NCBI RefSeq assembly: GCF_018398335.1
Contig: NZ_JAHBRX010000002.1
Location: forward strand, 1,856,237-1,920,236
Reading direction: 5' to 3'
From: Chelatococcus sp. HY11
GTDB lineage: Bacteria > Pseudomonadota > Alphaproteobacteria > Rhizobiales > Beijerinckiaceae
Length of the DNA stretch: 64,000 nucleotides
The position numbers and the translations under genes were made by a program. The number at the start of each line of letters is the position of its first letter. The first letter of the stretch is position 1. The notes under the pieces were generated by a model. It was not told the DNA's origin, made no database searches, and saw nothing but the letters and a program-made list of their open reading frames with translations. Below, piece after piece: positions 17,787 to 26,959 of this stretch.

Positions 17787-18781
17787 TGGCCCATAAATTG
17801 TCCGTCCAGGCGCCGCGCAGCGTCGTCATGATCCGCCCGCATCACTTTTCGCCGAACCCCGCCACGGCTCACGACAACGCCTTCCAGGCGCAGGACGGTG
17901 AACGGACGGCCGAGGCGATCGCGGGAGCGGCCTATGACGAGGTGAGCCGCGCCGCGGACCAGCTCGCCGGTGCGGGGATAACGGTTCACCTCTTCGAGGA
18001 CCAGAGCCGTGACACTCCGGATTCGGTCTTCCCCAACAACTGGTTCTCGACCCACGCCGGCGGCCATGTTGCCATCTATCCCATGTTCTCGCCCAGCCGC
18101 AGGCGGGAGCGGCGCGGCGATGTCATCGAGATGCTGAAGCATCGCTATCGGGTGCAGGACGTCATCGACTATTCCGGCCTGGAGCAGGATGCGGTCTATC
18201 TCGAGGGTACCGGGGCGATGGTACTGGATCATATCGAGCGCGTCGCCTATGCCGCGCGGTCCAACCGCACCAACGAAGTGGCGCTCGAGCGCTTCTGCAC
18301 GCATTTCAACTTCGAGCCGGTGGTGTTCGACGCGGTCGATCGCGATGGCCGGCCGATCTACCACACCAATGTGCTGATGTGCATTGGCACGGACTTCTGC
18401 ATGATCGGCCTCTCCGCGATCTCCAATCCAGAACGCCGAGCGGAGATTGCCGGTCGCTTCGCGGACACGGGCCGCGTGGTGATCGACCTGACGCACGGCC
18501 AGGTCAATGAGTTTGCCGGCAATGCCATCGAACTCGACGGGCGAGACGGCAGGGTGCTTGCCTTGTCGACCCGGGCGCTCCGTGCCCTGACGGCGGACCA
18601 GCGCTCGGCGCTGGAAAGCCATGTTGGACTACTGCCTCTCGATGTGCCGACTATCGAACTGGCCGGCGGCTCCGTGCGCTGTATGCTGGCGGGGATCCAT
18701 TTGGCGCCGCGGGGCGCGGCAAGGAGCGCCACGGGCCGTATGCCCCGTCACGCATCCGAAGAAGCATCACTCGCCCTATGA
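17783..18781 (+). CDS. ctlX: Amidinotransferase-fold hydrolase, citrulline hydrolase type (CtlX-like)
   Basis: A 332-residue guanidine-modifying enzyme of the DDAH/arginine deiminase fold. Catalytic landmarks are EGTGAMVLD (about 139-147), the histidine in YHTNVLMC (about 195-200) and a C-terminal cysteine in VRCMLAG (about residue 300). Close relatives named CtlX hydrolyse citrulline to ornithine, CO2 and ammonia. Here the gene overlaps ornithine cyclodeaminase, so ornithine is a sensible product; dimethylarginine hydrolase activity, which gives citrulline, is the alternative. Regulation by the divergent Lrp-type protein is likely. Confidence 0.75.
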   Translation: MMAHKLSVQAPRSVVMIRPHHFSPNPATAHDNAFQAQDGERTAEAIAGAAYDEVSRAADQLAGAGITVHLFEDQSRDTPDSVFPNNWFSTHAGGHVAIYPMFSPSRRRERRGDVIEMLKHRYRVQDVIDYSGLEQDAVYLEGTGAMVLDHIERVAYAARSNRTNEVALERFCTHFNFEPVVFDAVDRDGRPIYHTNVLMCIGTDFCMIGLSAISNPERRAEIAGRFADTGRVVIDLTHGQVNEFAGNAIELDGRDGRVLALSTRALRALTADQRSALESHVGLLPLDVPTIELAGGSVRCMLAGIHLAPRGAARSATGRMPRHASEEASLAL

Positions 18782-18874
18782 TGGTGGAGTCCCGGTCCGA
18801 CCAGCTGAAACAGCGGGCATTTTCAGTCACACTGCCCTATACCGCCTCATACATTGAACCTACATGGATGGCAC

Positions 18875-19858
18875 ATGCGCGCCGTTATCCTGGCTGAGAC
18901 GGGCGGACCGGACGTCCTGCATATCACGGAAATCGAGGACCCTGCGGCCAAGCCGGGCGAGGTCGTCATTGCGGTGGAGGCGGCGGCGCTGAACTTCGCC
19001 GACCTCATGCAGCGCAATGGTACCTATACCAAAGGCGTCGCTCTCCCGACAATTCTCGGCATCGAATGCTCCGGTGTGATCATCGAGGTCGGTGAGGGTG
19101 TCGCGGGGTGGAAGAAAGGCGACCGGGTCTGCACGCTCGTCCCCGGCGGAGGCTATGCCGAGCGGGTTGCTGTTTCCGCGAGTCAGCTCCTGCCCTTGCT
19201 GCGCGGGATCGACCTTTTGACGGCGGCGGCGCTTCCAGAGGCGGCCGCGACGGTATGGTCCAACCTCATCGACACTTGCGCGCTAGCGCCGGGAGAGGTT
19301 CTCCTGGTCCATGGCGGCACGGGCGGCATCGGCTCCTTTGCCGTGCAGGCCGGCCGGGCCTGGGGGGCGGAGGTTCTGGCGACAGCTGGAAGCGAGGACA
19401 AGCTGCGGCGTTGCGAGGAGCTCGGCGCAAGCCGCGCGATCTCCTATCGGACAGAGGATTTCGCGCGCGAGGTTCTCGCCCACACTGACGGGCGCGGGGC
19501 CGATGTCGTTCTCGACAACATGGGAGCCTCCTATCTCCCGAAGAACATCGAGGCTCTCGCCAAGGATGGGCGCATCGCGGTCATTGGCCTGCAGGGCGGT
19601 CGCGAGGTGTCGCTCTCGCTCGCCGCGCTCTTCGCAAAACGGGCGTCGCTGTTCACCACATCATTGCGGGACCGGCCCGCCGCCGCCAAGGATCGGATCA
19701 TCGCCGGTGTAAGACGCGATCTCTGGCCGCATCTCGAAAGCGGACGCATCAAGCCGGTGGTCGACCGGATCTTCCCCCTGGCCGAGGCCGCCGCCGCCCA
19801 TCGCTACATGGAGGAGGGGCGGCATGTCGGGAAAATCATTCTGAGGGCGGGCGGCTGA
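18875..19858 (+). CDS. Zinc-independent quinone oxidoreductase (MDR family)
   Basis: A 327-residue medium-chain reductase of the NADPH:quinone reductase type. The N-terminal GroES-like domain has LNFADLMQRNGTY, typical of QOR proteins that lack the zinc ligands, and the Rossmann domain has VHGGTGGIGSFAVQ (about 145-158). It would reduce quinones or enones with NADPH in the cytoplasm. The ATG at 18875 was chosen to match family length; no strong ribosome site is seen. The last 23 bases overlap the 3' end of the convergent deacetylase gene. No clear link with the ctlX-like gene 93 bases upstream. Confidence 0.8.
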   Translation: MRAVILAETGGPDVLHITEIEDPAAKPGEVVIAVEAAALNFADLMQRNGTYTKGVALPTILGIECSGVIIEVGEGVAGWKKGDRVCTLVPGGGYAERVAVSASQLLPLLRGIDLLTAAALPEAAATVWSNLIDTCALAPGEVLLVHGGTGGIGSFAVQAGRAWGAEVLATAGSEDKLRRCEELGASRAISYRTEDFAREVLAHTDGRGADVVLDNMGASYLPKNIEALAKDGRIAVIGLQGGREVSLSLAALFAKRASLFTTSLRDRPAAAKDRIIAGVRRDLWPHLESGRIKPVVDRIFPLAEAAAAHRYMEEGRHVGKIILRAGG

Positions 19859-20732
19859 GGTGGTGGGGCCCGCCGGCGTCCGCCTCGCAGGCTTCGTAGT
19901 GCTCCATGATTTCGCGGCCCGTCGCGATCCAGACATCGTCATAGGCGCGGACGTGGGTCAGGAAATCGTCGAGGATGCGGATGCGCATGGGCCGCCCGGT
20001 CACCTGCGGATGCATGACCATGGTCGTGACGCCGCCCCATTCCCGCGTCTGGTCGAATTCGTCACGCCAGATGGACAGTACGGCTTCGCGGCCAAACAGC
20101 GCCCTGGGGCTGGAGCGATGCGTGAGGCCGTAGCTCCAGTCGTCGAAGCTGTAATTCACGGGGATCTCGACCGGCCCCGCGCCCTGGGGCAGGACATGGC
20201 GATAGGGACGGATGTCATCCCGCCAGGAACTGGAATAGCGGATGCCGCGATCCACGAGCAATTGCAGAAGGGCGGGGAAGCTCTCGCCCCACGGCGCCCT
20301 GTAGCCGACCGGCGTGATGCCAAGCACACGCCGCATGGCGTCGAGGCCCCGGTCGATCTCCTCGATCATGACATCGAAGCGCCCGGCGTCCGGCTTCAGA
20401 TGCAGATAGCCGTGGTGGGCAATCTCGTGGCCGGCGGCGAGGATAGCCTCGCAGCTTCTTGTATGGGCCTCGACGGCCCAGCCGGTCACGAAGAACGTGG
20501 CGCGGATCTCGTGACGCGCCAGCAGTTCGAGGATCTTCGGGATGCCGACACGGGCCTCGTAACCGCCGTAGGAGAGGGTGACGTGGCGGTCGGCATTGGC
20601 GGGATCGCCGCCGAGCCAGACCGACTCCGCGTCCACGTCGAAAGCTGGGAACAAGGCGCACCGCTTGCCCTGCGGCCAGGGAAATTCAGGGGCGGGCGGA
20701 GCGGGATTGGCGGGGGCGGGGATAGTCGTCAT
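19836..20732 (-). CDS. Polysaccharide deacetylase family protein (PuuE/HpPgdA-like)
   Basis: A 298-residue NodB-fold hydrolase. Metal and catalytic residues are in AFDVDAES (about 29-36) and HEIAHHGYLH (about 101-110); GYRAPWGESFP and MVMHPQVTGRP complete the usual motifs. The sequence type, without signal peptide and with a C-terminal MHPQ motif, is that of the group that includes PuuE-type allantoinases and Helicobacter PgdA, some of which act on cyclic imides, so amide or imide ring opening is as likely as sugar deacetylation. It faces away from the LysR-type gene at 20875 across 142 bases, which might regulate it. Confidence 0.78.
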   Translation of the reverse strand: MTTIPAPANPAPPAPEFPWPQGKRCALFPAFDVDAESVWLGGDPANADRHVTLSYGGYEARVGIPKILELLARHEIRATFFVTGWAVEAHTRSCEAILAAGHEIAHHGYLHLKPDAGRFDVMIEEIDRGLDAMRRVLGITPVGYRAPWGESFPALLQLLVDRGIRYSSSWRDDIRPYRHVLPQGAGPVEIPVNYSFDDWSYGLTHRSSPRALFGREAVLSIWRDEFDQTREWGGVTTMVMHPQVTGRPMRIRILDDFLTHVRAYDDVWIATGREIMEHYEACEADAGGPHHLSRPPSE

Positions 20733-20874
20733 GCGGAAGCCTCGGGATTAAGCGGAATGCGAGGATCGGCAAGGCGCTTGCCGGGTGTGGTTATGATAGA
20801 CACGATGAGCAACGGGGAGATGGTGCGGCCGATGGCGGACGATGGGCAGCGGCATTCAGGGCGGGGCGGGCTGC

Positions 20875-21825
20875 ATGGTCGCGCGTAACCTGCCGCTCGC
20901 CACCCTGCGCACCTTCGATGTGGCGGCGCGCCACGGGAGCCTGACGAAGGCAGCCACCGAGCTGAACCTGACGGATAGCGCGGTCAGCCACCAGCTGCGC
21001 AAGCTGGAAGAGGCGCTCGGTTTCGATCTCTTCGAGAAATCCGGCCGCGGTGTCGCCCTCACCGACGCCGGCCGCATCTTTGCGCGCTCCGTGGGAGCGG
21101 CTTTGCAGGACATCGCCCGGACCGCGCACAGTCTTGTCGATGCCGACGCTGAGGGCGGCCGTCTGATGATCGCCTGCTCGCCGATGTTCGCCAGCAAATG
21201 GCTCGCCCGGAATTTGCCGGCCTTCTGCGAGGACCATCCGGCGATCGAATGCCATATTCACCTCTCCGAGAACGACCGCGTGGCCGAGGTGGCTGACGCG
21301 GACATCGGCATCCAGTTCGGGACCGGGGACTGGCCAGGCAAGCGCTCCTTCCTCCTGGAGAATGTCTCTATCGCCCCGGCTTGCAGCCCGCTCCTGTTCC
21401 AGCGCGCCGGACGCACGCTGACGCGCGCGTCCGATCTGCGCGACGTGGTGCTTCTCCACCGCGATGACGGCTCCGAATGGCGCCGCTGGCTGGCGGATGA
21501 GGGCGAGCATGATTTCAGCCTCTACCGCCGGCACCTCTATTGCAACGACCTCAGCGTCGCCATGGACATGGCGGTCGAGGGCGCCGGCGTCGTGATGGTC
21601 AGCGATACGCTCTCCATGGCCCATGTGCGCGAGGGTAGCCTCATGCGCCCTTTCGCGGCGATGATCCAGGCAACCGGCGGCTGGTATGTCGTCTGCGACG
21701 GCTACCGGTTGGAGCGTTCGAGCAATCGCCTCTTCCTGCATTGGCTGATGGGTCGCTTCGGGAAGCTGCTGACGCTCAATGGCGAGAGTGATCACGCCGC
21801 CGAGGTGCGTGATGACAACCCATAG
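20875..21825 (+). CDS. LysR family transcriptional regulator (GcvA-like)
   Basis: A 316-residue LysR-type regulator. The N-terminal winged helix-turn-helix is clear (LRTFDVAARHGSLTKAATEL, then SAVSHQLRKLEEALG, about 9-50), and the substrate domain has the GcvA-type GDWPG and VVMVSDTL segments. It lies between divergent deacetylase and convergent agmatinase-like genes; its 3' end overlaps the agmatinase-like gene by 34 bases. Likely targets are the deacetylase or the agmatinase cluster, inferred from position. The ATG at 20875 was preferred; an in-frame start at 20842 would add 11 glycine-rich residues. Confidence 0.85.
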   Translation: MVARNLPLATLRTFDVAARHGSLTKAATELNLTDSAVSHQLRKLEEALGFDLFEKSGRGVALTDAGRIFARSVGAALQDIARTAHSLVDADAEGGRLMIACSPMFASKWLARNLPAFCEDHPAIECHIHLSENDRVAEVADADIGIQFGTGDWPGKRSFLLENVSIAPACSPLLFQRAGRTLTRASDLRDVVLLHRDDGSEWRRWLADEGEHDFSLYRRHLYCNDLSVAMDMAVEGAGVVMVSDTLSMAHVREGSLMRPFAAMIQATGGWYVVCDGYRLERSSNRLFLHWLMGRFGKLLTLNGESDHAAEVRDDNP

Positions 21826-22769
21826 AGCAGGCTGAGGATCAGTGACGCGCCGCTGGCACCCGTGATGTTGCGCGGGTCGAAGGGGGGCGAGATTTCCACG
21901 AGATCGGCGCCGATCAGCTTGTTGCTCGCGCCGATCTTGCGCATGGCGAATTGCACGTCATGGAGATCGAGCCCGAAGGGGTTGGGCGCCGCGGTTCCTG
22001 GCGCCTGCGCGTGGGACAGGCAGTCGATATCGACGGAGAGATAGATCGCATCCGTTCCCTCGCCGGCGATCGCCAGTGCCTGCTCGACGACCGTGGCGAT
22101 GCCGCGCTCCCGTACCTCAAGGCCGGAGATGACTGTGACACCCATCTCCTTGGCGTAATCGTCGAGCTGTGGCGAATTGGTGAACTCGGCCATGCCGACC
22201 TGCACGAGGTTGCGGCCGTTGAGGAGGGTGCCGGGAAGCTCGAGTGCCTTGCGGAACGGCACGCCGCTCGACTCGGCCCCGAGATGGGCCTTGCGCAGGT
22301 CGTGATGGGCGTCGAAATGGATGACGCCGAGCTTCTTGGCCGGGCCCATGGCCTCGATGACACCGCGGAGGTTTGGGAAGGCGATGGAGTGATCGCCGCC
22401 GATCATCACCGGCACAATGCCGCGCGACACGAGCTGGCGCACGGTCTCGGTAATGCGCGCGAAGGTACCTTCCATATCGGTCAGCACGACCTCGACATCG
22501 CCGATGTCCGCGGCGCGGAAATCGGTCATGGCGCGGCGATCGCGGCTCGAATAGGTGGTGAAATACATCATCGCCTGGCGCACCGCGTCAGGCCCGTGGC
22601 GGGAGCCCGTGCGAACGACCGAGGCGCCGTCATAGGGCACGCCGACAAGCGCACAGTCGAGATCCAGGGTCCCGTCCCAGGTGAGCCATGCACCGGCGCG
22701 ATGCTCGGCGACATCGCCCTTCATGGTATTGACGACAAGCCCCGGGGGCAGAAGATCGAGAGATGTCAC
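21792..22769 (-). CDS. Agmatinase family ureohydrolase
   Basis: A 325-residue arginase-fold enzyme. The binuclear manganese site is complete: GGDHS (about 121-125), DAHHD (about 149-153) and VDID (about 244-247). The usual DP after the last motif is replaced by LSHAQAPG, so the substrate loop is unlike that of classical agmatinase SpeB. The C-terminal LVEISPPFDPRN fits guanidino-acid and agmatine hydrolases. Expected reaction: a guanidino compound plus water gives amine plus urea. It is divergent from the solute-binding gene at 23095, so it may belong to the same catabolic cluster. Guanidinobutyrase or guanidinopropionase activity is possible. Confidence 0.8.
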   Translation of the reverse strand: MTSLDLLPPGLVVNTMKGDVAEHRAGAWLTWDGTLDLDCALVGVPYDGASVVRTGSRHGPDAVRQAMMYFTTYSSRDRRAMTDFRAADIGDVEVVLTDMEGTFARITETVRQLVSRGIVPVMIGGDHSIAFPNLRGVIEAMGPAKKLGVIHFDAHHDLRKAHLGAESSGVPFRKALELPGTLLNGRNLVQVGMAEFTNSPQLDDYAKEMGVTVISGLEVRERGIATVVEQALAIAGEGTDAIYLSVDIDCLSHAQAPGTAAPNPFGLDLHDVQFAMRKIGASNKLIGADLVEISPPFDPRNITGASGASLILSLLYGLSSRTSAA

Positions 22770-23094
22770 GGAACGCTCCTAGCCAATTCTGGCGGCTAGT
22801 TAGGCATCGAAGAGGATCCGCGTGAAGTGATCGATTGTCAGTGATCGCCTGAAGAAATTTCATCGATTGGCGATTTGACGCCACCTTATGCAGGGCGCCT
22901 CATTTTTAAACATGATGCTACGTCATGTCTTTGCTGATGAATAATCAGTTGTGCCCCTGTCGCGGCTCTTGCTTCATAGCTGCAATGATAGCCGTGTCTG
23001 ATCGTCGGTGGGCGCTGGGGCGCCGGGTCCACCAGAAAGGGCCGGCCATGTGAGGCCGCATTTCCATAAAGCGATCGCCAGAGAGGGGTAATCC
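22770..23094. other. Divergent intergenic region (325 bp)
   Basis: The gap separates the agmatinase-like gene (minus) from the binding-protein gene (plus). It is AT-richer than its surroundings near 22855-22960. GAGAGGGG just before 23095 is the ribosome site of the binding-protein gene. I see no open frame or clear palindrome. Promoters for both directions should lie here, but I cannot place -35 and -10 boxes with confidence. Confidence 0.6.
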
Positions 23095-24096
23095 ATGAAG
23101 TTTCCGCGTTTCCTGTCGTTGTGTCTCGCGCTCGGCCTCTCCGTGCCGGCCGCGTCAGCCGCGCTGGCGCAGGCCAAGACCCCCACGCCCGTCAAGATCT
23201 CGATGCATTTCAACGTGCCGCAGCTGTCCTGGTACGGTTTGTACTGGGCGGACGAGAAGGGCTACTACAAGGATGCGGGGCTCGACGTGAGCTTCCAGTA
23301 TCTGCGCGGGTCGCCACTTGCCGTTCAGGCGACCGGCGCGGCGCAATCCGAGCTCGGGATTGCCGCCGCCGACTCGGCCCTGGCCGGCGGCATCCAGGGA
23401 CTGCCGATCAAGGTCATCGCCAATCATCTCCAGAAGGACGCGACCGGCGTCATCGTCGACAAGGCCAAGGGACCGGTCACAAGCTTCAAGGATCTCGGCG
23501 GCAAGACCATCGTGACGTCGGATTCGACGACGCTTGCGACCTTGCTCCGCGCCGCGCTGAAGCGCAGCGACATGACCGACAAGGTCAAGGTGCTTTCGGT
23601 CGATCCCCAGACGGTCTGCACCCTGATGCTCGCCGAACGGGCCGACGGCTGCACGGGCTTCGAGTTCGCCCATGCGCTGCAGGTCAAGGCGAAAGGCGTC
23701 GAGCCGCTGTTCCTGCCGTTCAACACGGATGAATACCCGATCCTTGGTCATGTCATCATGGCCAACAGCGACTTCCTCGCCAAGAACCCCGACGCCGTGA
23801 AGGCCTTCCTGGCGGCAACCGCCCGAGGCTACGCTGAGGCATCCGCCGACATCCCGGCCACCGTGGCGATGATGGGCCGTATCGATCCGACGCAGCCGAA
23901 AGAGACCCTGCCGCAGGCCATCAAGATCATTGCCGATCTGACGGAGAGCCCGCGTTCGAAGGAACACGGCTGGGGCTGGATGGACGATACGTCCTGGAAC
24001 AATCTCTATAACGGCCTCGCGGAGGGTGGTGTGCTGAAGCCCGGCTACAAGGTGTCGGATCTCTACACGAACGACTATCTGCCGGCCAAGAAATAG
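23095..24096 (+). CDS. ABC solute-binding protein, NMT1/SsuA family
   Basis: A 333-residue periplasmic binding protein with a Sec signal peptide (basic start, hydrophobic core and ALAQA near residues 22-26). The segments YADEKGYYKDAGLDV-like (WADEKGYYKDAG, about 47-58) and SDSTTLATLL are typical of NitT/TauT/SsuA family proteins that bind nitrate, sulfonates, aromatic acids or thiamine precursors. The ABC ATPase (28458) and permease (29249) of the same cluster would complete the importer. A strong intrinsic terminator follows at 24114, so this gene may be made at a higher level than the rest. Confidence 0.8.
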   Translation: MKFPRFLSLCLALGLSVPAASAALAQAKTPTPVKISMHFNVPQLSWYGLYWADEKGYYKDAGLDVSFQYLRGSPLAVQATGAAQSELGIAAADSALAGGIQGLPIKVIANHLQKDATGVIVDKAKGPVTSFKDLGGKTIVTSDSTTLATLLRAALKRSDMTDKVKVLSVDPQTVCTLMLAERADGCTGFEFAHALQVKAKGVEPLFLPFNTDEYPILGHVIMANSDFLAKNPDAVKAFLAATARGYAEASADIPATVAMMGRIDPTQPKETLPQAIKIIADLTESPRSKEHGWGWMDDTSWNNLYNGLAEGGVLKPGYKVSDLYTNDYLPAKK

Positions 24097-24113
24097 GCGG
24101 GTTGCTCTCAAGA

Positions 24114-24146
24114 GGCGCCCGCGTCGATGACACGTGGGTGCCTTTT
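24114..24146 (+). terminator. Intrinsic terminator after the binding-protein gene
   Basis: GGCGCCCGCG (24114-24123) pairs fully with CGTGGGTGCC (24133-24142), using two G-U pairs in RNA, with a 9-base loop and then TTTT. It lies 18 bases after the stop codon at 24096. Partial read-through would let the downstream genes share the same promoter at a lower level. Confidence 0.7.
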
Positions 24147-24240
24147 GCGTGTCTGGGGCTATTCCGCTATGCCCCCGATACCACACCGTTGGGCGGCAAG
24201 AGGTCAGCGCGTTCCGCGTTCAGCAAGAGGTTGCAAGCTC

Positions 24241-25416
24241 GTGTCAAAATCGTCGAAGGCGACCGCCTGCCTGGTGATTGAGGGCGCGGAGGTTTACGCA
24301 CCAGCACCGCTCGGCACGACGTCTGTCGTCGCCGGCGGCGGCCGGACCCTATGGCTCGGCGACGACGCGGCGCATCAGCTTGCGAGCCTTGAGGGCGTCA
24401 GGCGGATTGATGCGCGCGGGCTCCGGCTCATTCCGGGGCTCATCGACCAGCATATCCATTTCGTCGGCGGCGGCGATGCCAACGGCCCACGCGGGCGCGT
24501 CGAGGAACTGACGGCGCGGCAATTATTGTCCGCTGGCACGACGACAGCGGTCGGTCTGCTCGGCGTCGACAACGAAACCCGCGATTTACGGCTTCTGCTT
24601 CGCAAAGCGCATGAATTGCGCGCTGGGGGCGTGACCGCCTTCATCTATACCGGCGGCATGCCGCTGCCGGCCCGGCATCTTCTCGACAGCATCTGCGCCG
24701 ATGTGTCCTTCATCGACCAGGTGATCGGCGCGAAATCCGCCGTCGCGGAGCGTCTGCATCCCAATCGCGACTGGAATGATCTGGCAGACCTCGCTGGCCA
24801 GGTGATGCGGGCGCGCGCGATGTCCGGCAAGGCGGCTGTGTTGCACTGCCATGTCGGTTCGCTCGACGAGGCGCTGGCGCCTCTCGTCCGGCTTGTGGAC
24901 GAGTTGGATATGCCGATCGAGCAGATCATCCCGACGCATGTCAACCGCACTCCGGATTTCTCACCGGTCTTCGAGGAGGCGATCGCCTTCGCCCTGCGCG
25001 GCGGCACCATCGACATGACCTGCTGCGTCTCCAGGTTGGATGGAAACCTGACGGGCGTCGATGTTCCTGACGCCATGCGCATTTGTCTGGAGAGAGGCGT
25101 CCCGCTCGCGCAGATCACGGTCTCGACTGACGGGAATATCCCGGCCGCGGTGCGGGATGCGGATGGCAAGCTCACGGGTTACCGCACGGTGCCGCCGAGC
25201 GTGCTCTTCCGCGACCTGGTGCGAATGGTGCATGAGCTCGGCCTTCCCCTTGATCAGGCGCTCCAGCCCATGACGACCAACGTTGCGCGCGTGCTGGGTC
25301 TCGATGCGCGCAAAGGCCAGGTGGCCCCCGGTTTCGACGCGGACTACGTGCTCATCGACCAGAACGATCTCGTCCATACGGTGATCGCCGGCGGCGCGGT
25401 GGTCTTCCAGCAGTAA
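24241..25416 (+). CDS. iadA: Beta-aspartyl-peptidase (isoaspartyl dipeptidase) family amidohydrolase
   Basis: A 391-residue amidohydrolase like IadA, which cuts beta-aspartyl (isoaspartyl) dipeptides in a binuclear zinc site. HIHFVG (about 73-78) supplies the first two metal histidines, LHCHVGS and PTHVNRTP (about 202-208 and 226-233) the others, and VSTDGN (about 296-301) the catalytic aspartate. The GTG at 24241 (length 391, as in IadA at 390) is preferred to upstream in-frame starts that add a basic, non-conserved leader. Located in a catabolic cluster, it might act on a beta-linked aspartyl or succinyl amide; the natural substrate is unknown. Confidence 0.8.
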   Translation: MSKSSKATACLVIEGAEVYAPAPLGTTSVVAGGGRTLWLGDDAAHQLASLEGVRRIDARGLRLIPGLIDQHIHFVGGGDANGPRGRVEELTARQLLSAGTTTAVGLLGVDNETRDLRLLLRKAHELRAGGVTAFIYTGGMPLPARHLLDSICADVSFIDQVIGAKSAVAERLHPNRDWNDLADLAGQVMRARAMSGKAAVLHCHVGSLDEALAPLVRLVDELDMPIEQIIPTHVNRTPDFSPVFEEAIAFALRGGTIDMTCCVSRLDGNLTGVDVPDAMRICLERGVPLAQITVSTDGNIPAAVRDADGKLTGYRTVPPSVLFRDLVRMVHELGLPLDQALQPMTTNVARVLGLDARKGQVAPGFDADYVLIDQNDLVHTVIAGGAVVFQQ

Positions 25417-25429
25417 AGGCATTTTTCTG

Positions 25430-26935
25430 ATGGTGATGTTCAGCAATCTCGGCGCGGCCCTGTCGACCCATGTTCCGGCCGAACAGGCCGCGATCATCGA
25501 TCTCGGGTCCGCTGAGCCGCGCAGCTACAGCTACGCGGAGCTCGATGCGCTGATATCAGCCTATGCACGCGGCTTTGTGCGGCGGGGCATCGGACCCGGC
25601 GAGCGCATCGCCATCGTCGCCGCCAACAGCGTGCATTTCATCGCCATCGCTTTCGGAGCGCTCCGGGCCGGCATCACGGTCGTACCGGTGAACTACAAGC
25701 TGCCGCCGTCTCTGGTGGCTTTCATCCTGGAGGATAGCGACGCCCGGCTGGTGTTCTGCGATGGGCCGCGCGAGCCGCTCGTCCCAGCCTCCTACGAGCG
25801 CATCCGCATGGACGATCGCGGGGAGGGGACGGCGCTTGCCCAATTCCGCGATCCCGGTCCTTTCACGGCTGTTGAACCTGGGCCGCAAGACGTCGCCATG
25901 ATCATCTACACGTCCGGTTCCTCGGGTGTGCCGAAGGGGGTGATCTTCTCCCACCGGGGACATCTGTGGGCGCTCGATCACCGCACCAGCGCCAACAGCC
26001 CCGTCGGCCAGCGCACCATCGTCGCGGCACCGCTCTATCACCAGAACGGTCTTGCCTCGTCGCAGGCGACGCTCGGCAGCGGCGGCACGGTGATCCTGCT
26101 GCCGAGCTTCGAGGTGGAGACCTTCGTGCGGGCGATCGCCGCCTATGGCGTCGAGATGATCACGGCCGTGCCGACCATGATCGCGATGCTCGCCCGCCGC
26201 ACGGACCTTCTCCAAGAGCTCGATTTTTCCAAGGTCAAGCTGGTGCGCGTCTCGTCCGCGCCGGCAACGCCGGAGCTGATGGCCGACATCAGGCGGATTT
26301 TCACCAATGCGAAGGTGGTCAACGGCTTCGGCACGACCGAGGCAGGCCCGATCTTCTTCGGCCCGCATCCCGATGGCCTGCCGCAGCCGGACATGTCGGT
26401 CGGTTATGCGCATCCGGCGGTGGAGCTGCGGCTCGTCGAGGACGGCAAGGTGCGGCCGGACAAGGGTGTCCTGCAGATCCGCAGCCGCGCCGTCATGATG
26501 GGCTATCTGAACAAGCCCGAACTCTCCGCGAAGTCGATGACCGATGACGGTTTCTACATCACCGGCGACATCTTCGAGCGCGACGCCGACGGCTTTTATT
26601 TCTTCGTGAGCCGCGCCGACGACATGTTCGTCTGCGGTGGCGAAAATGTCTTTCCCGGTGATGTCGAGGCCATGCTGATGCAATTGCCCGCTGTCGCCGA
26701 GGTCTGCGTCGTGCCGGTGCCTGACGCCATCAAGGGCCAGAAGCCGGTCGCCTTCGTCGTGCCGAAGCGCGGCGAAAGCGTGAGCGAGGACGAGGTGAAG
26801 GCTTTCGCCTTGGCCAACGGCCCCGCCTACCAGCATCCGCGGCGCGTTTTCATCGTGCCGGAACTCCCGCTCGCCTCGACCAATAAGGTCGACAGGCGGG
26901 CCCTGACCGAACGCGCGCTGGCGCTGACGTCATAA
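25430..26935 (+). CDS. AMP-dependent acyl-CoA synthetase (class I adenylate-forming enzyme)
   Basis: A 501-residue acyl-CoA ligase. The P-loop YTSGSSGVPKGV (about 160-171) and the later GFGTTEAG, YITGDI and SRADDMFVCGG-type motifs show an intact enzyme that makes an acyl-AMP and then a CoA ester. The catalytic C-terminal lysine is in STNKVDRR. It overlaps no gene but lies 13 bases after the isoaspartyl-peptidase stop, so cotranscription is likely. With the dehydrogenase and thioesterase that follow, it suggests activation, oxidation and release of an organic acid. Its acid substrate is unknown. Confidence 0.83.
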   Translation: MVMFSNLGAALSTHVPAEQAAIIDLGSAEPRSYSYAELDALISAYARGFVRRGIGPGERIAIVAANSVHFIAIAFGALRAGITVVPVNYKLPPSLVAFILEDSDARLVFCDGPREPLVPASYERIRMDDRGEGTALAQFRDPGPFTAVEPGPQDVAMIIYTSGSSGVPKGVIFSHRGHLWALDHRTSANSPVGQRTIVAAPLYHQNGLASSQATLGSGGTVILLPSFEVETFVRAIAAYGVEMITAVPTMIAMLARRTDLLQELDFSKVKLVRVSSAPATPELMADIRRIFTNAKVVNGFGTTEAGPIFFGPHPDGLPQPDMSVGYAHPAVELRLVEDGKVRPDKGVLQIRSRAVMMGYLNKPELSAKSMTDDGFYITGDIFERDADGFYFFVSRADDMFVCGGENVFPGDVEAMLMQLPAVAEVCVVPVPDAIKGQKPVAFVVPKRGESVSEDEVKAFALANGPAYQHPRRVFIVPELPLASTNKVDRRALTERALALTS

Positions 26936-26959
26936 AACCAACAAGCGAGGAAGCTTGCC

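Noticed and set aside
25556..26836. 426-residue minus-strand frame opposite the acyl-CoA ligase
   Set aside because: Shadow of an intact ligase; amino-acid composition is atypical.
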